In this document: positions 1-13,094 of the stretch, piece by piece
Numbering within the stretch: the first letter of the stretch is position 1
How the letters are laid out: each line of letters opens with the position of its first letter
DNA from: Wenzhouxiangella sp. AB-CW3
GTDB taxonomy: Bacteria; Pseudomonadota; Gammaproteobacteria; Xanthomonadales; Wenzhouxiangellaceae
Length of the DNA: 64,000 nt
Direction: 5' to 3'
Assembly (NCBI RefSeq): GCF_014725735.1
Contig: NZ_CP061368.1
Coordinates: 1 to 64,000, forward strand
Translations under genes and position numbers: made by a program
The notes under the pieces: model-generated
What the model was told of the DNA's origin: nothing
The model's database searches: none
What the model saw: the letters and a program-made list of their open reading frames with translations, nothing else

Positions 1-1335
1 ATGAGCGGCCAGCAGCAACAAGACGAACTCGCCGAGCTCTGGCAGCAGTGCCTCGAGCGACTCGAGCGCCACGTCCCGCTCGAAGAACTCAACACCTGGA
101 TTCGCCCCCTGCAGTTGGTCAATGGCAATGGCCACCGGGTTCGTCTCAACGCACCCAACGACCTGGTGCGTGAACAGGTGCGAACCCACTACCTGGACAT
201 GGTGCGCGATTTCTTCGCGCACCACGGCATTGACCGCGACCAGGTCGTGATCGATGTCGGTGGGCAGGCACAGCGTAGCCGCGGCACGACCACCGGGCCG
301 GCCCACAATGGGGGCGCTTTCGGCCTGGATGACCGCTACGATTTCGACAACTTTGTGCTCGGCAAGTCCAACGAGCTGGCCTTCGCCGCAGCCCAGCAGG
401 TCGCCAGCAGCCCGGGCACGGCCTACAACCCGCTGCTGCTCTACGGCAGCACCGGCCTGGGCAAGACCCACCTGCTGCACGCCGCCGGCCAGTACATTGC
501 CCGCACCAATCCGGAAGCGCGGGTGATGTACCTGCATTCGGAGAAGTTCGTCAGCGAAATGATCCAGTCGCTCAGGCGCAACAGCATCGATGCCTTCAAG
601 CGCCGCTATCGCTCGGTCGACACGCTGCTGATCGATGACATCCAGTTCTTTGCCGGCAAGGATCGGACGCAGGAAGAGTTTTTTCATACCTTCAACGCCC
701 TGCTCGAATCGCGCCAGCAGATCATCCTGACCTGCGATCGCTACCCCAAGGAGGTCGACGGCATCGAGGCCCGGCTACGGTCCCGTTTCGGCTGGGGCCT
801 GACGGTGTCGATCGAACCGCCGGATTTCGAGACCCGGGTGGCCATCCTGCAGAAGAAGGCCATGGAACGCGGGCTGGAGCTGGAAGAATCGGTGGCCTTC
901 CTGGTGGCCCGGCGGATCCGGTCGCACGTGCGTGACCTGGAAGGCGCACTCAACTCGCTGATCGCCAATGCACGTTTTTCGGGACGGACCATCGACGAGG
1001 AATACACCCGCGAGATCCTGCGCGATGTGCTCGCCGTACATGACCGGCTGATCACCATCGAGAACATCCAGAAGGTGGTGGCCGACTTTTACCAATTACG
1101 GGTCGCCGACCTGTTGTCGCGCCGCCGCAGCCGCTCGATTGCCCGACCACGGCAGATGGCCATGTTCCTGGCCAAGGAGCTGACCGAGCATTCACTGCCC
1201 GAGATCGGTAACGCTTTCGGTGGCCGTGACCATACGACAGTGCTGCATGCCTGTCGTAAAATCCAGAGTCTGTGCGAAGCTGATGGGCGCCTGCGTGAGG
1301 AACGCGCCCGGCTGACCCGGGAATTATCCAGTTAA
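1..1335 (+). CDS. dnaA: Chromosomal replication initiator DnaA
   Basis: Cytoplasmic AAA+ initiator that binds DnaA boxes and melts the origin. The 444-residue protein has the expected order: N-terminal helicase-loading domain (about 1-85), a short variable linker, AAA+ domain with Walker A GSTGLGKT at 149-156 and Walker B LLIDDIQF, and a C-terminal DNA-binding domain with the signature [15 protein letters not shown] starting near residue 407. Length is close to that of E. coli DnaA (467). The window starts exactly on its ATG, so the ribosome binding site and promoter are not visible. It is followed by a DnaA-box-containing spacer and dnaN, the usual order near bacterial origins. Product identity is certain. 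Confidence 0.98.
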   Translation: MSGQQQQDELAELWQQCLERLERHVPLEELNTWIRPLQLVNGNGHRVRLNAPNDLVREQVRTHYLDMVRDFFAHHGIDRDQVVIDVGGQAQRSRGTTTGPAHNGGAFGLDDRYDFDNFVLGKSNELAFAAAQQVASSPGTAYNPLLLYGSTGLGKTHLLHAAGQYIARTNPEARVMYLHSEKFVSEMIQSLRRNSIDAFKRRYRSVDTLLIDDIQFFAGKDRTQEEFFHTFNALLESRQQIILTCDRYPKEVDGIEARLRSRFGWGLTVSIEPPDFETRVAILQKKAMERGLELEESVAFLVARRIRSHVRDLEGALNSLIANARFSGRTIDEEYTREILRDVLAVHDRLITIENIQKVVADFYQLRVADLLSRRRSRSIARPRQMAMFLAKELTEHSLPEIGNAFGGRDHTTVLHACRKIQSLCEADGRLREERARLTRELSS

Positions 1336-1567
1336 AAAACGGTGGATGAGCTGTGGACAAAAAGAACGGGGCATGTTATCCACAGACCACCCACAGGAAG
1401 AGCGCAGTGTCCGTACACTGGTAAATATTTTGCAAGTAGTTGAAAAATAATGAGAAATAGGGTTTTCAACAGAGTACACACGGCCTGTTGCTACTGATGT
1501 TTCTTTCTTTATAAACAAAAACAGAAACAGGGGCCCCGGCCCTGTCGGCTTGTTTGAAGGAGCAGCC
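1336..1567. other. dnaA-dnaN spacer with DnaA boxes (candidate oriC element)
   Basis: This 232-bp spacer holds a perfect DnaA box TTATCCACA at 1376-1384 and an oppositely oriented near-consensus box TTGTCCACA on the minus strand at 1360-1352. A weaker TTTTCAACA lies at 1463-1471. Downstream, about 1420-1540 is clearly more AT-rich than the rest of the window and could serve as an unwinding element or as the dnaN promoter region. In related bacteria origin function may be shared with the region upstream of dnaA, which lies outside this window. The boxes are seen; origin function is inferred. Confidence 0.65.
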
Positions 1568-2665
1568 ATGAAGTTCTCGATTCCGCGTGAAACGTTGCTG
1601 GCACCGATCGCACAAGTGGTCAATGTAGTGGAGCGTCGGCAAACCCTGCCGGTGTTGGCCAACTTTCTGATTGAGGCGGTGGATGAGGGTCTGCGCATCA
1701 CCGGTACCGACATGGAAGTGGAGGTTGTCGCCCGGGCACCTGCCGAGGTGGCCCAGGCAGGCAGTATCACCGTGCCGGCGCGCAAGCTGGTCGATATCTG
1801 CCGGGCACTGCCGGAAGGCGTGCAGATCAATGCCCAGCTCAACGACGACAAGCTGGCATTGCATGCCGGACGCAGTCGCTTCACCCTGTCGACCCTGCCG
1901 GCAACCGAGTTTCCATCCAGCGACCAGGCCGAATCTGAAGTCAGTTACGAGATGAACCAGGGCCGCTTCCGCTGGCTGCTGGAAAAGACCGCCTTTGCCA
2001 TGGCGCAGCAGGATGTTCGTCACTATCTCAATGGTCTGCTCATGGAGTTTCGCGAAGGGCAGCTGCGTGCGGTGGCGACCGATGGCCACCGCCTGGCACT
2101 GGCCGAAACCGATGCCGATATCAGCGGGGAGATGCGCAGCGTGATCGTGCCTCGCAAGGGCGTCATGGAGTTGACCCGTATTCTCGAGGATATCGACGAG
2201 CCGCTGAAGGTGACGCTGGGTCAGGGCTTTCTGCGGGTCGACCGCGAACGCGTAGTCATGACCACCAAGCTGATCGACGGCCGCTTTCCCGATTACGAGG
2301 CCGTGATTCCGCTGACCAGCGAGAAGCCCTTACAGGCCGATCGCGGAGAATTGACCCAGGCCCTGCAGCGCGCGGCGATTCTGTCGAACGAGAAGTATCG
2401 TGGTGTGCGACTGGAGATGCTGCCCGACACCCTGCGTATCGTGGCTCACAACCCGCAGCAGGAGGAAGCGACCGAGGAGATCGAGGCCGAGCACGAGTTC
2501 GACCAGCTCAAGGTCGGGTTCAACGTGAACTATCTGCTCGACGCCCTGGGGGCCATGTCGGGCGAGAAGGTCGCAATCTCCCTGAAGGATGCCAACAGTT
2601 CCTGCCTGGTGACCGACACCGATACCGAAGCGGTGCGCCAGGTCGTCATGCCGCTCAAGCTCTGA
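1568..2665 (+). CDS. dnaN: DNA polymerase III beta subunit (sliding clamp)
   Basis: Ring-forming processivity clamp of the replicative polymerase. The 365-residue protein has the standard MKFSI-type start and three repeated clamp folds, with typical stretches such as LPVLANFLIEA, TDGHRLAL, DGRFPDYEAVIP and a C-terminal VMPLKL that completes the peptide-binding groove. The ATG at 1568 is chosen over an in-frame ATG at 1550 because a GAAGGAG ribosome binding site sits at 1556-1562, five bases upstream, and because clamps conventionally start MKF. It lies between dnaA and recF in the canonical order. Confidence 0.97.
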   Translation: MKFSIPRETLLAPIAQVVNVVERRQTLPVLANFLIEAVDEGLRITGTDMEVEVVARAPAEVAQAGSITVPARKLVDICRALPEGVQINAQLNDDKLALHAGRSRFTLSTLPATEFPSSDQAESEVSYEMNQGRFRWLLEKTAFAMAQQDVRHYLNGLLMEFREGQLRAVATDGHRLALAETDADISGEMRSVIVPRKGVMELTRILEDIDEPLKVTLGQGFLRVDRERVVMTTKLIDGRFPDYEAVIPLTSEKPLQADRGELTQALQRAAILSNEKYRGVRLEMLPDTLRIVAHNPQQEEATEEIEAEHEFDQLKVGFNVNYLLDALGAMSGEKVAISLKDANSSCLVTDTDTEAVRQVVMPLKL

Positions 2666-2686
2666 TCCCGTCCGGGCCCCGGTGGC

Positions 2687-6197
<3,511 letters not shown>

Positions 6198-6224
6198 CCC
6201 AGGCCGATTGGCCCGGCCGGGTAT

Positions 6225-6707
6225 TCAGTGCCGTTGCCGGGCCGACTTCAGTGCGGCTTTGAAGCTGGAGTAGTGCGGGCACTCGGGCCCGTTGCCCGGC
6301 CCCACGGCCAGAGCTTGGCCACCAATTTCTACTATTCCTTGCAAAATGGTCTGTTCACAACCGATCATTACAAGATCGGAGCTTTTACAGGCATATCTCT
6401 GCGAGATGCGGTTGAGCTGTTTTTCCAGATCGGGACGCCGGGAAAACAGGCTGGCTGCCAGATAACAGATGCCGTCGAGCTCCGCGCCGGAACGGCTGAA
6501 GCGTCGATGCAGTTCCTTCTGTATGGCCAGATCCTGGTCCACCGAGTTGCGCGTGGGGCGCCAGCGCCGGGGGCGTGGCGCGATCAGCAACACCCGACGT
6601 CCGGCGCGCTGAAAATCGATGAGTGCGTCGATTGCCCCGCCGGCCGGCTGCTCACCGGCCAGCAGCAGTGTGCGTTCGATCAGCACCGGGGCGGGGATTC
6701 TGGCCAT
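6225..6707 (-). CDS. GmhB-like HAD-fold protein lacking catalytic residues
   Basis: A 160-residue protein encoded 5 bp downstream of glyS in the same direction. Its layout follows D,D-heptose 1,7-bisphosphate phosphatase (GmhB): a first strand VLIERTLLL where GmhB has FLDRDG, a GAIDALIDFQRAGRRVLLIAP stretch equivalent to the AMRELK...VVVTNQSG segment, ELDGICYL where GmhB has DLDGIYYC, and DLVMIGCEQTI where GmhB has MVGDKLED. By eye, both nucleophile-motif aspartates, the Thr/Ser of motif II, the Lys of motif III and the acidic residues of motif IV are all replaced. Genuine gmhB genes lie after glyS in some Xanthomonadales. This one is probably a non-catalytic derivative or a decaying gene. 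Homology is inferred from remembered family sequences. Confidence 0.6.
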   Translation of the reverse strand: MARIPAPVLIERTLLLAGEQPAGGAIDALIDFQRAGRRVLLIAPRPRRWRPTRNSVDQDLAIQKELHRRFSRSGAELDGICYLAASLFSRRPDLEKQLNRISQRYACKSSDLVMIGCEQTILQGIVEIGGQALAVGPGNGPECPHYSSFKAALKSARQRH

Positions 6708-6712
6708 GGTCC

Positions 6713-8788
6713 TCAGCGTCCCAGACGCGCCACGTCGGCGATATCGGCAAACAGTCGCTGCAGTGCATCGAGCAGGGCCAGTCGATTGTTGCGGATGGCC
6801 TCGTCGTCGGTCATGACCATGACATCGTCAAAGAAGCGGTCCACCGGCTCGCGCAGTTCGGCCAGTTCGGCCAGTGCCACCGGGTAGTCCTGCTGCTTGA
6901 GGTGGCCGTCCAGTCGCTCGCGCGTCTGTTCCATGGCTTCATAGAGCGCGCGCTCCTGTTCGTCTTCGAGCAACTTCGGGTCAATGCCGTTCAGGCTGAC
7001 GGATGCATTCTGCTTGAGCAGATTGCTGGCCCGCTTGTTGGCGGCAATTAGGCTGGCCACCGCCGGGTTGTTGGCAAAGGTCTGCACGGCTCGGGCCCTG
7101 GCCATGAAGTCGGCAATGGAGCCGGTGCGACCGGCCGCCACGGCATGTACGGTATTGGTTTCGATGCCTTCCTCGGCCGCCCAGGGCCGCAACCGATCGA
7201 AGATAAAGACCTCGATCTCGTCACCCAGGCCATCGGCAATTTCGAGCTGCCCGGAAAACCCGGCCAGACCGGCATCGACCAGGTCGCGCAGCGATGCCGG
7301 ATAGCCACTGGCGTCGAGCATGCGCAGCACACCCAGTGCGGCCCGGCGCAGCGCGAAGGGATCCTTGCCGCCACGCGGCTTCTGACCGGCGGCAAACACC
7401 CCGCAGAGGGTGTCGAGCCGATCGGCCAGCGCCACGGCCATGCCGTCTGCCGATTCCGGCAGGCGATCGCCGGCCTGGCGCGGCAGGTAGTGCTGCTCGA
7501 TGGCATCGGCGACGGCTTCGGGTTCGCCATCGGCCAGTGCGTAGTGCCGCCCCATGACACCCTGCAGTTCGGGAAATTCGCCCACCATCTCGGTGACCAG
7601 GTCACACTTGCTCAGCAGCGCGGCGCGTTCTACCGTGGCCGGGTCGGCGTCCAGGCCTTCGGCCAGCTGTTGTGCCAGATCGATCATGCGCCTGACCTTG
7701 TCGCCGATGCTGCCCAGTTTTTCCTGAAAAAGAATCTGGTCAAGCCGGCCGACCTTGTCGGCCAGGCGTTCGCGCCGGTCCTGGTTCCAGAAAAAGCGCG
7801 CATCGGCCAGTCGCGGATGAATGACACGTTCAAAGCCCGCGCTCATGGCTTCGACATCCCGGCTTTCGATGTTGGCCACGGCAATAAAGCAGGGCGCCAG
7901 CGCCCCGTCGGATGAGCGCAGGGCAAAGCATTTCTGGTGCTGCTCCATGGAAGAGACCAGGGCTTCTTCCGGCACCTCCAGGAAGTCGCGATCGAAATGA
8001 CCCATGATCGCCACCGGCCATTCGCACAACCCGGCGACCTCGTCGAGCAGTGCCTGGTCAACCAGCGCTTCGAGTTGTGCCTGGCTCGCCAGTTCGCGGA
8101 CCTGATGCTCGATGCGCTCGTGGCGGCTGGCCGGATCCACCAGCACATGAGCCGCTTCGAGCACCCGCTCGTAATCATCGGCGTCGGCCACGCTGTGGGG
8201 ACCGGGCGAATGAATTCGATGACCCCGCGTCAGTGGCTCGGCCTGCAGGCCGAAATGTTCGAGCTTGACGGGTTGGTCCCCATGCAGTGCCAGCAGCCAG
8301 CGGACCGGTCTCAGAAAGCGCTCCTCGCGATCCGACCAGCGCATGGAACGGGCCCCGGCCATGTCGGCGATGGTGCGGGCAAACATCCCGGGCAGCAGTT
8401 CAGCCAACGCCTGGCCCGGTTGTTCCACCCGTGCAAACAGCCAGCGGCCCTGCTCATTCTCGACCGTTTCCAGGGATTCCACGGTCTGCCCCACACTGCG
8501 GGCGAAACCTTCGGCCGCCCGGGTCGGCTTGCCGTCCTCGTCGTAGGCGACATCAAGTGATGGCCCCTTGCGCTCCAGCACCCGGTCGGCCTGGCGATCG
8601 CTCACTTCCGGAATGCGTATCGCCAGGCGACGTGGCGTTCCAAAGCGCTCGATGCGGTCGGTTTCGGCAATCAACCCGGCTTCGAGCAACTGCTTGCCCA
8701 GTCCGTCGGCCAGCAGTGACAGTTGCCGGTTGATCTGGCGCGCCGGCAATTCCTCGCATCCGATCTCGATCAGCAGGCTGGCCTTCAT
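6713..8788 (-). CDS. glyS: Glycine--tRNA ligase beta subunit
   Basis: Large subunit of the bacterial alpha2beta2 glycyl-tRNA synthetase, which recognises tRNA and charges it together with GlyQ. The 691-residue protein (E. coli 689) starts with the typical [16 protein letters not shown] and contains [12 protein letters not shown] and [16 protein letters not shown]-terminal HD-like and anticodon-binding part carries [33 protein letters not shown]. Its ATG overlaps the glyQ stop codon by four bases (ATGA), so the two subunits are translationally coupled. The following gene starts five bases after its stop. Confidence 0.96.
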   Translation of the reverse strand: MKASLLIEIGCEELPARQINRQLSLLADGLGKQLLEAGLIAETDRIERFGTPRRLAIRIPEVSDRQADRVLERKGPSLDVAYDEDGKPTRAAEGFARSVGQTVESLETVENEQGRWLFARVEQPGQALAELLPGMFARTIADMAGARSMRWSDREERFLRPVRWLLALHGDQPVKLEHFGLQAEPLTRGHRIHSPGPHSVADADDYERVLEAAHVLVDPASRHERIEHQVRELASQAQLEALVDQALLDEVAGLCEWPVAIMGHFDRDFLEVPEEALVSSMEQHQKCFALRSSDGALAPCFIAVANIESRDVEAMSAGFERVIHPRLADARFFWNQDRRERLADKVGRLDQILFQEKLGSIGDKVRRMIDLAQQLAEGLDADPATVERAALLSKCDLVTEMVGEFPELQGVMGRHYALADGEPEAVADAIEQHYLPRQAGDRLPESADGMAVALADRLDTLCGVFAAGQKPRGGKDPFALRRAALGVLRMLDASGYPASLRDLVDAGLAGFSGQLEIADGLGDEIEVFIFDRLRPWAAEEGIETNTVHAVAAGRTGSIADFMARARAVQTFANNPAVASLIAANKRASNLLKQNASVSLNGIDPKLLEDEQERALYEAMEQTRERLDGHLKQQDYPVALAELAELREPVDRFFDDVMVMTDDEAIRNNRLALLDALQRLFADIADVARLGR

Positions 8789-9681
8789 GCCGCCACCTCC
8801 CCTTGCTTGACACCCGGAAAACCAAGCGCTTCGCGCCGGGCATAGTAGGCTTCGGCCACGCGCCGCGAGATATCGCGCACGCGCAGGATGTAGCGCTGAC
8901 GTTCCGTCACCGAGATGGCCTGACGCGCATCGAGCAGGTTGAAGGTATGCGATGCCTTGAGCACCTGATCGTAGGCTGGCAGCGGCAGATCCGCCTCGAC
9001 CAGGCGGACGGCCTGTTCGTAGCAGGTATCGAACCAGGAAAACAGGCTGTCGGTGTCGGCCAGCTCGAAGTTGTAGGTCGACTGCTCGACTTCGTTCTGA
9101 TGAAACACATCGCGATAGGTCACCGGCCCGTGCGGTCCCTCGGTCCACACCAGGTCAAAGACACTTTCAACCCCCTGCAGATACATCGCCAGGCGTTCCA
9201 GGCCGTAGGTGATCTCGCCCATCACCGGCTTGCAGGGCAGTCCGCCGGCCTGTTGGAAATACGTGAACTGGGTGACTTCCATGCCATTGAGCCACACTTC
9301 CCAGCCCAGTCCCCAGGCACCGAGCGTCGGCGATTCCCAGTTGTCTTCGACAAAGCGGATGTCGTGCACGCCGGGATCGATGCCCACGGCATCGAGCGAA
9401 CCGAGGTAGAGCTCCTGAAAGTTCAGCGGCGAGGGCTTCATGACCACCTGGTACTGGTAATAGTGCTGCAGACGGTTGGGGTTCTCGCCATAACGACCGT
9501 CGGTGGGACGACGGCAGGGTTGAATATAGGCGGAGTTCCAGGGCTCGGGTCCGATGGCACGCAGGAAGGTGGCCGGATGGAAGGTGCCGGCGCCGACTTC
9601 GAGATCGAGTGGCGCGGTCAGCACGCATCCCTGGTCGGACCAGTAACGGTCGAGAGTGCGAATGAAGTCCTGAAAATTCAC
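8785..9681 (-). CDS. glyQ: Glycine--tRNA ligase alpha subunit
   Basis: Catalytic alpha subunit of glycyl-tRNA synthetase. The 298-residue product has the hallmark class II stretch [32 protein letters not shown] and [24 protein letters not shown]. The start is taken as a GTG at 9681 ([10 protein letters not shown]), which fits the family start MxFQGLILTL. A longer reading from an ATG at 9828 would add 49 residues with no family match and run through the divergent promoter region. No strong ribosome binding site is visible upstream of the GTG, so the exact start is less certain than the identity. Confidence 0.94.
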   Translation of the reverse strand: MNFQDFIRTLDRYWSDQGCVLTAPLDLEVGAGTFHPATFLRAIGPEPWNSAYIQPCRRPTDGRYGENPNRLQHYYQYQVVMKPSPLNFQELYLGSLDAVGIDPGVHDIRFVEDNWESPTLGAWGLGWEVWLNGMEVTQFTYFQQAGGLPCKPVMGEITYGLERLAMYLQGVESVFDLVWTEGPHGPVTYRDVFHQNEVEQSTYNFELADTDSLFSWFDTCYEQAVRLVEADLPLPAYDQVLKASHTFNLLDARQAISVTERQRYILRVRDISRRVAEAYYARREALGFPGVKQGEVAA

Positions 9682-9787
9682 GTTGTCAGCCGGTATCAAA
9701 AACTCAAGCCCACCAGTATACCTGCAAGGTCGGTGAGGGCGAATGGATGTGCCGATGGCACGGCACGAACCTGCAATACTGACTATC

Positions 9788-10546
9788 ATGAAGCGCATGT
9801 CTGATACTCCCCTTTTCCTGATCATCAAGACCGGCTCGGCACCGGAGTCGATTCGTCGCCAGCATGGTGATTTCGATGCCTGGTTTCGACGTGCGCTGGG
9901 TCCCGACTGGTTTCGCTACCGGACCATTCAGGTCGATCGCGGGGAAGTCCTACCCGACCCCGATCACCCCGATGCCCCGGCGGGCATCCTGGTTACCGGC
10001 TCGCCGGCCATGCTTTCGTCCCGCCCGGCCTGGTCGGAACGCGCTGCCCGCTGGCTGGCCGAAATGCATGTCCGCCGGTTCCCCATCCTGGGCGTGTGCT
10101 ATGGCCACCAGCTCCTGGCCTATGCGCTGGGCGGCGGGGTGGGACCGAATCCCAACGGTCGCCGGATGGGCAGTTTTCCCATCAGCCTGCTGGCCAGCGA
10201 TGACCTCGTCACCCTGGCCGATGATGGGCAGTCGGTGCAGGTTACCCATTCCGAAGTCGTACTCGACCCGCCACCGGATGCGCAGATCCTGGCCGAAACC
10301 CCCGGCGATCCACACCACATGCTGAAATTCGGCCCGCGTAGCTGGGGCGTGCAATTCCATCCCGAGTTTGATCCCGAGATCATGCGCGCCTATATCCGCG
10401 AGCGCCGCCAGCTACTCATTGATGAGGGTCAGGATCCGGAGCGGTTGCTTGGCCGGGTGCAAGCGGCGCCCCTGGGCGCGTCCCTGCTGCAACGATTTGC
10501 CAGGACCTGCCTGCTGCCGGAAAGACTCGCCGAACCACAGGCTTGA
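9788..10546 (+). CDS. Class I glutamine amidotransferase (GMP-synthase-like)
   Basis: A stand-alone class I glutaminase domain of about 252 residues. The nucleophile elbow [15 protein letters not shown] and the catalytic His/Glu motif [10 protein letters not shown] are intact, as is the ILVTGSPA oxyanion-side strand. There is no synthetase domain, so a partner must use the ammonia, or the protein acts on a gamma-glutamyl compound. It starts an operon: the phosphorylase gene begins 7 bases after its stop, and a PRPP-synthetase-like gene follows. ATGs at 9788 and 9797 are both possible; neither has a clear ribosome binding site. It is divergent from glyQ across about 105 bp. Confidence 0.85.
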   Translation: MKRMSDTPLFLIIKTGSAPESIRRQHGDFDAWFRRALGPDWFRYRTIQVDRGEVLPDPDHPDAPAGILVTGSPAMLSSRPAWSERAARWLAEMHVRRFPILGVCYGHQLLAYALGGGVGPNPNGRRMGSFPISLLASDDLVTLADDGQSVQVTHSEVVLDPPPDAQILAETPGDPHHMLKFGPRSWGVQFHPEFDPEIMRAYIRERRQLLIDEGQDPERLLGRVQAAPLGASLLQRFARTCLLPERLAEPQA

Positions 10547-10553
10547 GGTCTCG

Positions 10554-12089
10554 ATGAGCGATCAGCCCACCGACCCGTCGGCAGCAAACGTCGAGAGCAG
10601 CAGCAACAATCTTCGTGCGCGGCGCGTGGCCCTGGACACGCATGACCAGGTGGTTGCCATCACCCACCGCGATTGTCCGGTCTGCCGCTCGGAGGGGTTT
10701 TCGGCGCATGCGCGTGTCCGCCTGCAGGCCGGTAACCGCCGGGTCATTGCCACCCTTTACCAGATCGATTCCGATCTCCTGGCAGATGACGAAATCGCCC
10801 TGTCGGAATCGGCCTGGCAGCGGCTGCAGATTGCCGAAGGCGATTCGGTGCATATTGCGCATCCGCAACCGCTGGATTCTCTGGGGCTGGTGCGTGGCCG
10901 GATTTACGGCAACCGGCTGGGCCGCGGCGAAATGCACCAGATTATCGCCGATATTTCAGCCGGTCGCTACGCCGACATCCACCTGGCCATGTTCATCACG
11001 GCCATGGGCGCGATTCCGCCAAATGACGAGGAACTCGTTCATCTTACCGAGGCCATGGTCAATGCCGGCGATCGACTGGAATGGGGACGCGACATCATTG
11101 CCGACAAGCATTGCGTGGGCGGCCTGCCGGGAAACCGCACCACGCCACTGGTGGTGGCCATTGCCGCGGCCTGCGGGCTGTGGATGCCGAAGACCTCCTC
11201 GAGAGCCATTACCTCGCCGGCGGGTACGGCCGATACCATGGAAACGCTGGCCCCGGTCGATCTCGATCTCGATCAGATGCGACGCGTCATCGAAGCCCAG
11301 GGTGGCTGCGTGGCATGGGGAGGTGCCGTGCGCCTGAGTCCGGTCGATGACATGCTCATTCGAGTCGCCCGCCTGATGGACATAGACGCCGAAGGGCAGA
11401 TGGTGGCCTCGGTGCTGTCAAAGAAGGTGGCTGCAGGCGCCACCCACCTGGTCATTGATATTCCGGTGGGTCCGACGGCCAAGGTCAGAAGCCAGAGCGA
11501 AGCCGAACAACTCTCGGCCCGCATGAAATCGGTGGCCGATGCATTTGGCTTGAAACTTTCAGTACTGCTCACCGATGGCAGCGAACCGATCGGCCGCGGC
11601 ATCGGTCCGGCCCTGGAGGCGTTCGACGTGTTGTCGGTGTTGCACAACGAGGCCGATCAACCCATGGACCTGCGCCGTCGCGCCGTCCATCTGGCCGGTG
11701 CCCTGCTTGAATTGACCGGGGTGGCCGAAACAGGTGCGGGAGAAGCCCTGGCCGAATCGGTCCTGGCCGACGGCCGCGCGGCCGAACGCTTTGCCGCCAT
11801 CTGCGATGCACAGGGTGGACATCGGACGCCACCTCGCGCTGCCCGCACGCTTGATATCCAAACCGAAAGCGATGGTGAGGTGGTTTCCATCGACAACCGG
11901 CGACTGGCCCGCGTGGCCAAGCTGGCCGGCGCGCCCGGCGCCCCGGCCGCCGGACTGGTGCTGCATGTCAAGCTGGGCCAACACGTCGAGCCCGGCATGC
12001 CGCTCTACACGATTCACGCTGAAACCCTGGGAGAGCTCAACTATGCTCACGAGTACGCCCAGACCAACGGCATCATCCGGATAGCCTGA
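10554..12089 (+). CDS. Thymidine/AMP phosphorylase family protein
   Basis: Phosphorolytic enzyme of the pyrimidine-nucleoside / AMP phosphorylase family, 511 residues. It has an N-terminal extension (about 1-90) of the kind seen in the long archaeal-type forms, and then the helical and phosphate-binding core: ADIHLAMFITAMGAIPPNDEEL, DKHCVGGLPGNRTTPLVVAIAAACGLWMPKTSSRAITSPAGTADTME. A C-terminal barrel-hybrid-like domain follows (LVLHVKLGQHVEPGMPLYTIHAE). Long forms act on nucleoside 5'-monophosphates in archaea, giving base and ribose 1,5-bisphosphate; bacterial long forms are usually named putative thymidine phosphorylase. The substrate cannot be decided from sequence. It is two bases from the PRPP-synthetase-like gene, which points to ribose-phosphate salvage. 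Confidence 0.87.
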   Translation: MSDQPTDPSAANVESSSNNLRARRVALDTHDQVVAITHRDCPVCRSEGFSAHARVRLQAGNRRVIATLYQIDSDLLADDEIALSESAWQRLQIAEGDSVHIAHPQPLDSLGLVRGRIYGNRLGRGEMHQIIADISAGRYADIHLAMFITAMGAIPPNDEELVHLTEAMVNAGDRLEWGRDIIADKHCVGGLPGNRTTPLVVAIAAACGLWMPKTSSRAITSPAGTADTMETLAPVDLDLDQMRRVIEAQGGCVAWGGAVRLSPVDDMLIRVARLMDIDAEGQMVASVLSKKVAAGATHLVIDIPVGPTAKVRSQSEAEQLSARMKSVADAFGLKLSVLLTDGSEPIGRGIGPALEAFDVLSVLHNEADQPMDLRRRAVHLAGALLELTGVAETGAGEALAESVLADGRAAERFAAICDAQGGHRTPPRAARTLDIQTESDGEVVSIDNRRLARVAKLAGAPGAPAAGLVLHVKLGQHVEPGMPLYTIHAETLGELNYAHEYAQTNGIIRIA

Positions 12090-12091
12090 CC

Positions 12092-12976
12092 ATGTCTGAA
12101 TTGCTGATCATGCCCCTTCCGGGCAACGAAGACCTTGCCGAGCGTCTGGCCAGAAACCTCTCTGCCGAGATGGCCCCGCTGGAATACCGGCGCTTTCCCG
12201 ATGGCGAAAGCTACCTCCGGCTGCATGCCGATCCGACCGGCAAGACAGTGGTTGCCGTTGCCACGCTCAATGCACCGGATGACAAGATTCCGGCCGTGCT
12301 GTTTGCAGCCGATCTGGCGCGCGACCTGGGCGCCAGTCGAGTCGGACTGGTCGCACCCTACCTGGCTTACATGCGACAGGACCAGCGTTTTTCCCCGGGC
12401 GAAGCGCTGACATCAAGAACATTCGCCCAATGGATCTCGGCCCACTTCGACTGGCTGATGACCGTGGACCCGCATCTGCATCGATATGCCAGCCTCGATG
12501 AACTCTACACGCTGAAAGGAGAGGTTGTCGCGGCCGCGCCTGCCCTGGCTCGATGGGTTGCCGAGGAGGTGGACGATCCGGTGCTCATCGGTCCGGACGG
12601 GGAAAGCGAACAGTGGGTTCGCGAGGTTGCCGCCCTGCAAGACCTGCCCTGGCGGGTGTTTACCAAGAAGCGTTATGGCGACCGCGACGTGCGCATGCAC
12701 CTGCCCGACCTGACCGGGCTGCAGCAACACACTCCCGTGCTGATCGACGACATTATTTCCTCGGGCACGACCATGGCCCGGGCCACCCGGCACCTGGTCG
12801 AAAACGGATTTCGCCCTCCCCTGGCCGTCGGCGTACACGGGCTCTTTGCCGACGGTGCCCGCGACAGCATGCTCGAGGCCGGCATTTCCCGAATCGTCTG
12901 CACCAATACTGTCGACACCCCAGAATCGGTCATCGACCTGTCCCGCGACCTGGCTTCAAGGTTGAGAGACCTTTAA
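12092..12976 (+). CDS. Ribose-phosphate pyrophosphokinase-like protein
   Basis: A 294-residue member of the PRPP synthetase family. The N-terminal half has LEYRRFPDGESYLR and LVAPYLAYMRQDQRFSPGEALTSRTFA, equivalent to the ATP-binding RQDRR segment. TVDPHLHRYASL follows, and the C-terminal half has the PRPP loop VLIDDIISSGTTM. It is shorter and more divergent than housekeeping Prs, so it is probably a paralogue, not the main PRPP source. It ends the three-gene operon with the amidotransferase and the phosphorylase. It could turn ribose phosphates released by phosphorolysis into PRPP, or produce AMP that the neighbour consumes; both are inference. Confidence 0.85.
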   Translation: MSELLIMPLPGNEDLAERLARNLSAEMAPLEYRRFPDGESYLRLHADPTGKTVVAVATLNAPDDKIPAVLFAADLARDLGASRVGLVAPYLAYMRQDQRFSPGEALTSRTFAQWISAHFDWLMTVDPHLHRYASLDELYTLKGEVVAAAPALARWVAEEVDDPVLIGPDGESEQWVREVAALQDLPWRVFTKKRYGDRDVRMHLPDLTGLQQHTPVLIDDIISSGTTMARATRHLVENGFRPPLAVGVHGLFADGARDSMLEAGISRIVCTNTVDTPESVIDLSRDLASRLRDL

Positions 12977-13032
12977 ACCAACTGGCGGGCCCTTGCTTCA
13001 GGGTCCCCCCAATCCAAGTGAATGCAGGATAT

Positions 13033-13063
13033 CGCTGCTCTCCCGGTTCACGGGAGAGCAGCG
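13033..13063. terminator. Hairpin between convergent genes
   Basis: A perfect 13-bp stem, CGCTGCTCTCCCG paired with CGGGAGAGCAGCG around the 5-base loop GTTCA, sits between the PRPP-synthetase-like gene (plus) and the DUF11 gene (minus). It is well placed to end transcription from both sides, though neither side has a strong T-tract. Confidence 0.6.
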
Positions 13064-13094
13064 ACCTTGTCTATTGCTGGCTGTTCAAAAGCCC

